Source: Syncephalastrum monosporum B8922
Lineage: Eukaryota > Mucoromycota > Mucoromycetes > Mucorales > Syncephalastraceae
DNA: 64,000 nucleotides
Direction of reading: 5' to 3'
NCBI GenBank assembly: GCA_000697355.1
Contig: JNEN01000660.1
Coordinates: 1 to 64,000 of the forward strand
The position numbers and the translations under genes are program-made. Of this stretch, positions 56,395-64,000 are shown in pieces. Every line of letters begins with the position of its first letter. Within the stretch, counting starts at the first letter, position 1. The notes beneath the pieces are model-generated. The model was not told the DNA's origin. It saw only the letters and a program-made list of their open reading frames with translations, and ran no database searches.

Positions 56395-56422
56395 CACGTG
56401 TAGCTGTGTGAGCATATATAAA
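56395..56422 (+). promoter_or_regulatory. CACGTG box and TATA box of the acid phosphatase gene
   Basis: A perfect CACGTG (56395-56400) lies 76 bp upstream of the acid phosphatase start codon. A TATATAAA box (56415-56422) lies between them. In yeast CACGTG is the high-affinity Pho4 site of phosphate-starvation genes such as the secreted acid phosphatase PHO5. Use by a Pho4/NUC-1-like factor here is inferred. Confidence 0.5.
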
Positions 56423-56475
56423 GATTAAGGTCTGTGTCCGTCTCGTACGAGAAGAAAAGAAAAGAAAAGTAAACC

Positions 56476-58000
56476 ATGCGCGTTACTGCCTTGCTCTCGA
56501 TCGTTGCCGCTGCTGCCCTCGTTACCGCCTCGCCGGTTCAGGAACATCATACTCCCAAGGGCCGTTCGGCCCCCACGGGTAAAGCTTTTGATCACTTCCT
56601 CCAGATCTGGCTCGAGAACCAGGTACATTATAGCTTATTAATTCTGTTGCTTTCGAGATCTCACCTATATCTCGTTGTGTGCGTAGGACTTTGAGACTAT
56701 CGCCGCCCTCGATGAGTTCAAGACGCTCGCCAAAGAGGGTGTTCTCCTCACTAGCTTCAACGGTATGTCGTTATTACATTTACACACGAACAAGACTGAC
56801 CGTCTTTCAAACGTATGTGTCTAGCCATCACCCATCCTTCCGAGCCCAACTACGTGGCCGCTGTCGGTGGTTCCAACTTTGGTATCACCAACGATGACTA
56901 CTACAACATCCCCTCCAACATCTCCAACGTCTTTGATTTGGTCGAGAACAAGGGTTTGACATGGAAGGTGTACCAGGAGGACATCCCCGCCACTTGCTGG
57001 TCCAACTACAAGAGCGACGACGGTCTGTACGTCCGCAAGCACAACCCTGCTATCATTTACGACTCGATCGGACTCAACAAGCAGCGTTGCCAGAATATCG
57101 TCAATGGTAATTATCCAGCATTTGGATACATAACATGCGCCATATATATGTGTAGCAATGCTGACGCGGAGTAATAGCCGATGAGTTTGCCAAAGACATT
57201 CAGAACGACAGTCTGCCCAACTACATGTTGTAAGTACAAAAAAAACCCCCATAAAAGAAACAACGTGAGGAAGGATGTGTAATGTACTTTTATTAATGGA
57301 TTACCTTATCTTCTAGCTACACTCCCAACATGAACAATGATGCACACGGTGAGTGAAAAGATCCGTACGCATAGCTTCGTGCTAAACCAGATCACATTAG
57401 ATACCAATGCCAGCTATGCTGGCAACTGGCTCAAGGGCTTCTGGGAGAACACCCTCAACAACCCTACCTTGCTGGACAAGACTTTGATTGTTCTCACCTT
57501 TGATGAGGTATGCGAAGGCTATCCTGGACAGAACATCAGCTAAGATGTTATGTAACATTAGACTGCCACCTATGCTGCCCGCAACCGCGTCTGGACGCTT
57601 GCCTTTGGTGCTATTCCCAAGGAGCTCAAGGGCACCGAAGATAACACCTTCTACACCCGTAAGTGTTCAGAATTTTCATTGAAGTGGAGCCTATCTAATT
57701 ATGTCTTGTATCTCTGTATAAAGATTACTCTACCTTGAACATGGTTGAGGTAATGATAATCACGAGATGAATGATCGAAAAGTTACTTACTCGAATCCGC
57801 ACTATTTTCAGAAAAACTGGGGCCTTGGCAGCCTGGGTCGCGGCGACGCCAACAAGACTCTGTCGAACGTATTCAGCTTCTTTGCTGACAAGCTCGACTA
57901 CAAAAACGTCAACGTGCCTGAGTCCGAGATTCCCTGGATGAACAACACCATCACGGGTCTCCTGACTGGCAAGTCTTACAACGAAACCCACTCTTCGTAA
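56476..58000 (+). CDS. Secreted acid phosphatase, phosphoesterase family
   Basis: Extracellular phosphomonoesterase of the PhoA/phosphoesterase (phospholipase C-like) superfamily, for phosphate scavenging. The start MRVTALLSIVAAAALVTASP is a clear signal peptide. About nine exons join to read IWLENQDFETIAAL, AITHPSEPNYVAAVGGSNFG, VENKGLTWKVYQEDIPATCW, YTPNMNNDAHDTNASYAGNW and TLIVLTFDE. The metal-ligating N of WLENQ, the HPSEPNY block and TFDE are the family's active-site elements. Several N-x-S/T sites (for example near the C-terminus, NETHSS) suggest glycosylation. Exons near 57220-57350 are very short and their borders are approximate. There is no GPI or membrane anchor. Confidence 0.88.
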
Positions 58001-58520
58001 ACCACGTACGTTTCCGAGACAGACCTCCATTATAGATCTACATATCAGCAATGTCATGCTACTTCTCCTGCTATATACTGTGTATGAATAATGTAAAAAT
58101 CAAATATTTATGTATCCTCTCCTCTTTCATGTATTGAAGTTGCTATTGGTGTAGCGAGGAGCTACTATCCCGTCAATTAGGGCATCAGATACACGCATAT
58201 GTATGGCATGGTGATTCCAGGCAGAGTACAGTTGCTATAGGCACATCTTAATATCTCTACAGCGCATAAAATGTCGATACACTGTAAACGTTACTCGCAT
58301 AAAGTGTACACGTAGTACGCGGCAGATAGAATGAAGGATGAAGTCACACGTATAAAAACCGACGTAGCACTGTGGATCGTTCGGTACAGCATTCGCTTTG
58401 CGGGAAAGCCAAAAGATAAATTTACATGACTACGGACGAGGTTTTTGGAAAGGCAACATTACACCATCTACTTAAGCTCTATGATTATGTACAAAACATC
58501 TATGATTTTTTTTTTCTAGC
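58001..58520. other. Intergenic between convergent genes
   Basis: This AT-rich gap separates the convergent acid phosphatase and mitochondrial carrier genes. It shows T-rich tracts only close to the carrier stop codon (58507-58516). No coding block, RNA gene or repeat was recognised. Confidence 0.5.
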
Positions 58521-59684
58521 TTAGGCCAGCAAACGCATCACTGTTTCAAACATAAAGACGGCGGAGGCGTTGGTAGGAAAAGCGCGGAGGAAGGAGGGTA
58601 AGAATCCTAGAGAACAAAAGCATCAGTATACTTTAAATTCGATTCTTGTTCACCATGTCACGGCTTACCGCGATAAAAGCCCTTGAGGCCATCTAAACGG
58701 TACATCTCCCTTGCGACGGCCATGGGAGTAGGATACTTTCTGGGTTTGACATCCGGCTGGGTCATGTAGCGGTTCTTGACCGAATCGGACGGGAAGGCGC
58801 CAATCCAAAACGCGGTGGCACTTAGGCCACCTGCAAAGAACGTCACCTTGCCATCAGACAAGCCTATCTTCTTGAGTTCACGGGTAAACACGTCGTAGGA
58901 TGCCCAAAAGACGAAGAACCAGCTCCGAAACAGCATCGTTGGCAGCAGGCCTTGCCACAAGGCGGTGATACCATTGTTACGCACGAGCTGAGCAGCACAG
59001 TTGATGGGACCGGTGTAGACCTTGGAGGCAGCATCGTATTGGACCTGTAGGCGTGCCTTAATCTGCTCGACGGGCGTCGCAACAAAGGAGACAGTGATAC
59101 CACCTGCCAGGCCCGCCAATCCGTGCTGGAACGTCGAGAGGGGTTTGTCGGGTCCGTTCCATTGTTGCTGGATCATGCGCGTATTATGCATTGTGCCGAG
59201 CCTACGTTTGTTCATGTGTATGAGCCCAGGGTCAGTCTGGCGGTTCAGGAGGACTTACATGATACTATCCATGAACATCCAGCCAACCAGGGGAGGTGTT
59301 GCGCCTTTGTAAAGAGCACGCATGCCTTCGTTTCGTACGGTCTGGAGCAGGCAGTCGAGAGGACCTTTGAAGCGGCCGTCGTGGGCTCCCGAGGTCTGTA
59401 AGCGAATCTTGATGGTATCTATCGGGAGAGAAGTCAGCTTGCGATAGATACAACGCCAGCAGTGGTTCGGTAGGTACCAAAAGGATGGCCGACAGCCAGC
59501 TTGGTTATGCCAGACGCAACACCGGCAGCGAAGCCACGGAAGCGGTTGTAAAGCGACTGATCATCGAGTTTTGCATTGGCCGTGGCAACCGAGGCTTTGT
59601 CTACATAGTCATTCCAGGGCAAGGCGATGACGAGGTTTAGTACACAGCGAGTTAAGCAAAGGGGGAAGAGCGACCTCCTGGCAT
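58521..59684 (-). CDS. Mitochondrial carrier family protein (SLC25, carnitine/acylcarnitine-like)
   Basis: Inner-membrane solute carrier with three ~100-residue repeats. Five exons fit: 59684-59675 (10 nt), 59600-59478, 59418-59259, 59201-58669 and 58606-58521, giving 303 aa. The intron after the tiny first exon has a good TACTAAAC branch site; no other in-frame ATG is available. The three signature motifs are HPFDTIKIRLQ (recreated at an exon join), TPVEQIKARLQ and FPSDSVKNRY. The middle repeat carries GITALWQGLLPTMLFRSWFF. It most resembles the basic amino acid/carnitine branch (SLC25A20/29/45-48, yeast Crc1/Ort1 relatives). The substrate cannot be set by eye. Its import would depend on Tom70, which is encoded in the same window. 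Confidence 0.88.
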
Positions 59685-59891
59685 GAGCGGTGTGTGGTTA
59701 AGTCTCGTGAGTAGCAGAGGAGGCAGGTGGCAAGGGCAAGAATAGATATAGATTGAGCGGGGCCAAACATATAAACTCAAATGATGCGGGGTCATAATGA
59801 TACCGAGACCACTGTATCATAACGCGCATTTGGCTGGGCAAGTGCGCACGGATATTCTTCCCTTTCATTAATATCACTATTCCCAACGACC

Positions 59892-60675
59892 ATGGCAAGT
59901 ACTCGATTGCTGTCTATTCATATCCATCAGCTCACTCCTGCCTCTAGGCCAACGCATCCTCCAAGAAGATTGCTGCTGCCAACCTCCGCACTCTGGACAA
60001 CCTGCGTAAGGGCATCGCGATCGTGAATGCAAGTGTTTGAGGAGCTCTCCACGAAACCAGCCATGGACTGACACGTTTCTTTACCAGATTACCTATTTCC
60101 TGTATCGAGTGGTGTACCACTGGGCCTCATTCACCACCAGCCAACTTGTGCTGTATATGACAACGACCGGTGTCTCGCTCTTCTTGTATAGCACACTTGA
60201 GAAGTCTGGACGACCGCGTTACGATGCCTCGGGTGCGCTCATATCCAGTGGAGATGACCTTAATGCTGAAGGCATGATGGCGTAAGTGATCATGGGCTTT
60301 ATGATATATATACGCTTATCAGCTCAATTCAATGACTTATCTTTTGGTAGCTACATGTTCGATATCATCTACATTACCTGGTTTTCTCAGATCATGAGTG
60401 CCTTTGTATCCCCCAAGTTCTGGTACACCTATCTCTTGGTAAGGAAGCAACTCAATCGCTGTATGATGTCTGACAGCGGGTCATCCTTCGTGTCTTCTGC
60501 ACTCCTTGTGTAGATTCCTGCTTATGCCGTCTACAAAATCGGACCCATGGTCATGTCTTATCTGGGCGGCCGTAGCTCCGTCCCGGACGATGCTGCTGAG
60601 GGCAGCGGTATGTCCAAGCGACAGCAGAAGATGGAGAAACGCAAAAACAAGGGTCACGTTAAATACGTGCGATAG
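59892..60675 (+). CDS. SND2: SND2/TMEM208, SRP-independent ER targeting protein
   Basis: ER membrane protein of the SND route, which targets tail-anchored and other proteins when SRP and GET fail. Five exons fit: 59892-59894 (the ATG alone), 59948-60028, 60088-60281, 60351-60438 and 60514-60675, giving 175 aa, the size of human TMEM208 (173). The N-terminus ANASSKKIAAANLRTLDNLR is family-typical. Hydrophobic segments at ~30-80 and ~105-145 fit the known topology, with DGxDLN-like SSGDDLNAEGMMAYMFDIIY between them and a basic tail (KRQQKMEKRKNKGHVKYVR). The first two introns work only with GC donors (GCAAGT at 59895 and 60029); the nearby GT choices break the frame. Confidence 0.88.
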
Positions 60676-60882
60676 GCACATAATACTGAAAAAGGAGGAA
60701 GAAAGGAAGAATACAGCTGGCTTTTTTTTTTATCATATATTACTTCTAGAATGTTACAACCGGTGAATGCCCGAAAATGCAAAATGTATCTAATGAGACT
60801 CCTCCTCGTGAAGGTTGAACCTATTAAGAAAATCCCTCTATTTGTCAGTGACAAAGATCCCCCATGTTCATCATCTTTGGAC

Positions 60883-62988
60883 TTACTGCTTCAAGAGACC
60901 GTCGATCTGGTCCACCTTGTAGCCGGCATCGATGATATCCCGAGCGGCCTGGACCTTGCCAAAGACGTTGAAAAGGAGAAGACCGACGATCTGCTGATCG
61001 CGCGTGTAGAAAACCAGACCCTTGCCGAACTTCTCGTCCTTGAAGGGGTTCGACTTGGTCACAGCGGACGCGTCACCGCTGGCAGCCGGGGTATCGGCCG
61101 CGGTGGCCTTGGCCCAAACGCTCACGGTAGACAGTTGCGAGTCGACCAGACCGATGGCTTCATAACCGACCTCCGGGCCGAGGTCAGACCAGAACATGGA
61201 CTGATGCTTGTAAGGTTTGGCCGCACCGACCATGTTCTCACCCGCATGACGACCGCTCAGAACAGCGCTATCCCGGAGGTTAAGATACCCCAATCCGCAA
61301 AGTTTCCTTTTTGCCACTTACTGGTCATGATGTTCAATGCGGCGACGGCCCAGCTGAACGTCGTGGAAGGACACCATGTCACCAGCAGCAAACACATCCG
61401 TGCGTGCTTCCAACTCGGCGTTTACCACCACACCGGCGCGCTTCTCATCGATCTCCAGACCGGCAGCGCGGGCGAGCTCGACGCGGGGCTCAATACCGAC
61501 AGCGACAACGACATGGTCAACGGCCAGCTGCTCATCTTGGCCGAGTTCCAGGACCACCTTGTTGTTCTCGCCGCTCTTGAAGGAAGCGATCGCGCTGTTG
61601 GTCTTGACATCCACACCCACTAAACGACAAATATGAGTCTCGGTACATTTCTCTCGAGCTGATCAATCCATACATTTACGGACACGGCCCGTCGTCCATT
61701 TGGTGAGATAGCCCGGGAAGACATTGGCCATGTTGCCCTCTAAGTCGAGTGTGAGTCATGCATTCCCATCTTCATAAAAGATACCTTACCCTCAGGGAAG
61801 ACCTGGGTAACCTTGATGTTCTCCTTCTCGGCCCGTTTGGCCAGAGCCACAGCCAATTCCGAGCCCAGGAAGCCACCACCAACGACAGCAATGTGGGCGC
61901 CGTTCTTGGCGATGGCATCGAGCTTCTTAAAGTCATCGACACTGCGGAAAGTCGACACGTTGGCGACGTCCTTGGCGCCAGGCAGCTGCTTGGGCTCACC
62001 GCCCGTTGCCAGCAAGACCTTTTTTTTTGCTGAGTCAGCCTCCCCGACCCGACCTCGAGCCCTTATGCCAAGCTTACCTTGTTGTAGTAGATCTGGCTAC
62101 CATCGTTCAGTGTCACAGTGTGGTTCTCGACGTCAAGCTTGGTGACGGTCTTGTTCAGGAGCAGCTTGGTCTTGGTTGACGGCTCGTCAGAGCCGGAAGC
62201 ATCGCTGATGACCTGGTATTCCGAAATGTCCTGGTAGACAGCGCTATAGAGCACAGAAGAGAATCAGTCAGCATGGCTGGAATCAAATAAAAAAATATCG
62301 CGTTGCCCTACTTGCGCTCCTTGCCCTGCCACTAAAAGAGCGAAATTCGATACATGATTAATACCACCAAATTTCACGAAGGCTGGTAATTTCACTTACG
62401 TCCTTGAAGACGAGCTTCGTGGCCACCTCAGGATCCTCAGAGAACCACAGTTCCTTGGACAGCGGAGGTCTAGTCATGTCACGGTCAGTACAAGTGGCTT
62501 ACAAATCCTATGGAGATTACCTCATATAAGGCGCATAAGATTCGTTGCCAATAATGATAACCTATGAAAGGACCCGTTATTATGTATGCCATGGGAGCTG
62601 AATCATCAGGCGTCCTTACGTTAGCATCTGGCTCGTTCTCCCGGATAGCCTGTGCGGCCGCAAACGAAGCGGTGCCGGCGCCAATGAGCACGTAAGGCTT
62701 CTTGATCACCTTGACAGGCTCAGGAGCCGCCACAGGCTCGGGCTGCGGAGAAGCGGTTTGAGTCATCTGGTGCGTTTCCACCTGTTTCTTCTTGGGCGGG
62801 GGCGAGGTGAGCTTGAAGAGAATGGGGCCAAAGACGAGGATGGAGCCAATGAACCAGGGCGTAGAGCTTGACGACGTAGCCTGGTGAGGGTGATTCGCCG
62901 TCGAATAGACGCGGCCGAGCGGCGCAGTCTGACGCGATCGTGTGGCAAGACGGGCCGAGCGAAGGGCGGACGCACGCAGAATGTTCAT
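60883..62988 (-). CDS. AIFM1: Apoptosis-inducing factor-type mitochondrial FAD oxidoreductase
   Basis: Inner-membrane-anchored flavoprotein NADH oxidoreductase; in animals AIFM1 supports respiratory complex assembly and, when released, cell death. The start gives a basic presequence (MNILRASALRSARLATRSR) and one membrane segment (WFIGSILVFGPILFKL). The FAD Rossmann motif is YVLIGAGTASFAAAQAIRE, then YAPYMRPPLSKELWF and VLLATGGEPKQLPG. The NAD-binding motif is AVVGGGFLGSELAVALAKRA. VFAAGDMVSFHDVQLGRRRI and the AIF C-terminal domain (MFWSDLGPEVGYEAIGLVDS) follow. About nine exons; the short ones at 62470-62575 and near 61780 have approximate borders. The AIF-type C-terminal domain separates it from NDH-2 and AMID proteins. 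Confidence 0.92.
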
Positions 62989-63636
62989 TTTCTTTGCAGA
63001 GAGGAAGGCGGCGAACTTGGCACGACTTAAACCAGCCAGGGTCCCAACCTTATCGTCGGCTATTCAAACTCCTGCTTTTGTTCGCCATTTTCAGCACATT
63101 CTGTTGCTGCTCCCTGGATTCAGTGAAAATAAGCACAACTCTGCTGCGTCCTTTATACTACGAACATATCGCTATGCCGGCCATCCATACAAGCCTAAGG
63201 TCTCTTTGGGCTAAAAGCCCGTTGTATCTGACAGCGAAATGGCGTATCTGTATATCTGAAATTACTCACTAGGTTTATTTCCTGCACACTTACTTCTTTT
63301 TCTTTTTTTACCTTCTTCCTTTGTTTTCTTTGTTGATGCCCAAACAGTGTTCGTGACCGACTTCTTATTACCTCCGTACTTAGCACTGATTGCGTCTGCG
63401 CTGGTTTCGTCCACAAATTCAAATCCTTCCTTTCTAAGTTTTTTTTTTTTTTTTTGGCATGCGGTCGGTCTGTGCTGGAAGACAGCAGAAGAATGCTAGC
63501 CAATGCTATCCTGGCGTTTGGTGTGGCGTCCTTCTCGCCAGTACATTTTTTCCACTCTTCTTGGTATTTCATCCTATTTTGGATGTTCCACGAGGCTGTT
63601 GTAGCCATGACTGCCATTCCTTGTTTTGTGTATTTT
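62989..63636. other. Intergenic, AIF promoter and 3' flank of a small gene
   Basis: The left part is the AIF promoter. A T-rich run (63439-63457) and polypyrimidine stretches lie further right. A minus-strand open stretch (63647-63200) has high Lys content from A-runs and no recognised domain, so it is not called. Confidence 0.4.
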
Positions 63637-63922
63637 TCAAGTCTCATAGTCGCTTTTCTTCATGGATGATCAGACTCGAGTACGGGGTAGCGGGAAAGAG
63701 GGACGGGGACGGGCATACGTGATTGAGGAGACGGTAGATGCCTCGGAATGGATTTCCGTATTCGCGAGAGTGAAGTTTCATATCATCCTTAAGCTTCCAA
63801 CGCCTTGTTGAAAATGCTCAAGACGCGCAATGAGAATACCTTTCCCACCTCCTGCCTTGCTCACGATCCTGTCCATGGAATAATCGTTCGTGTTTCTTCG
63901 ATGGATTTCTTTTTGACTCCAT
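63637..63922 (-). CDS. Possible 62-residue basic protein
   Basis: A spliced model on the minus strand, 63922-63840, 63803-63719 and 63657-63637, gives 62 aa in frame. It starts MESKRNPSKKHERLFHGQ, has a basic middle (RRWERRWKLKDDMKLHSREY) and ends NPFRGIYRLLNHKSDYET. The introns would be 36 and 61 nt, the first shorter than any other here. The protein has no hydrophobic segment and I do not recognise the family. Support is the join of three frames with GT-AG borders only, so this is a candidate for transcript checks, not a firm gene. Confidence 0.3.
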
Positions 63923-63983
63923 TCAAGATGAGAAAAGTTTATTTTTTTTCTTCCATTTCTGTCCACGTGTGAGAGCAATGTCC

Positions 63984-64000
63984 TTCTGCTGCTGCTGCTG
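63984..64000. repeat. CTG/CAG trinucleotide repeat at the window edge
   Basis: The window ends in CTGCTGCTGCTGCTG. It continues outside, so its length and whether it encodes a Gln, Leu or Ala run cannot be judged. Confidence 0.7.

Noticed and set aside
63195..63647. 150-residue minus-strand open frame
   Set aside because: It overlaps the 3' part of the proposed small gene, includes Lys runs from A-tracts and shows no domain.

Overview
The window is nuclear DNA of a filamentous fungus, most likely an early-diverging one (Mucoromycota, Mucorales-like). Gene density is high and almost every gene carries short spliceosomal introns (about 43-100 nt, GTAxGT...YAG, often with CTAAC/CTAAT-like branch sites). 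Promoters are pyrimidine-rich. Remnants of dispersed repeat families look like those common in Mucorales genomes. The genus cannot be fixed from sequence alone. Gene models below were built by hand from reading frames, splice signals and protein family patterns; most exon sums are exact multiples of three.

Layout. 1-334: edge fragment of a transposon-type protein (-). 480-1941: alanyl-tRNA editing protein. 2758-9833: a giant (about 2340 aa) CH-rod-GAS2 cytoskeletal linker. 10271-11585: Ndt80/PhoG transcription factor. 12013-12750: complex I 21 kDa-type subunit. 12948-13883 (-): phosphopantetheine adenylyltransferase. 15134-17942: Atg1 kinase, convergent with 18119-19793 (-): Cdc6. 20985-24130 is repeat-rich and decayed, with a broken copy of a dispersed nuclease-like family. 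24229-26349: F-box/LRR-type protein. 26478-31503 (-): diaphanous-type formin. 32742-35261 (-): Nup120/Nup160-like nucleoporin. 35690-36340: another decayed gene. 36516-37032 (-): prefoldin 4. 38055-39534: Pol III subunit RPC4. 39658-40663: PIG-L/GPI12. 41040-42442: HMG-box protein. 42504-43247 (-): Mago nashi. 43477-45594 (-): Tom70, head-to-head with 45802-47570: Rpn5. 48009-50651: LSH/HELLS-type Snf2 ATPase. 50769-51783 (-): Cms1. 52664-56271: nuclear cap-binding subunit CBP80. 56476-58000: secreted acid phosphatase. 58521-59684 (-): mitochondrial carrier. 59892-60675: SND2/TMEM208. 60883-62988 (-): AIF-type mitochondrial oxidoreductase. 63637-63922 (-): possible 62-aa protein.

The genes are mostly single-copy housekeeping genes and do not form a cluster. 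Recurrent themes are cytoskeleton (CH-GAS2 linker, formin, prefoldin), mitochondrial biogenesis and metabolism (complex I, Tom70, carrier, AIF) and RNA/chromatin (Mago, CBP80, RPC4, HMG, LSH). The best leads are the fungal GAS2-type cytolinker, four GC-AG introns, MluI-type G1/S boxes upstream of cdc6, a Pho4-type box upstream of the acid phosphatase, an Atg8-interacting motif in Atg1 and a DAD in the formin. I saw no CRISPR array, rRNA or convincing tRNA.
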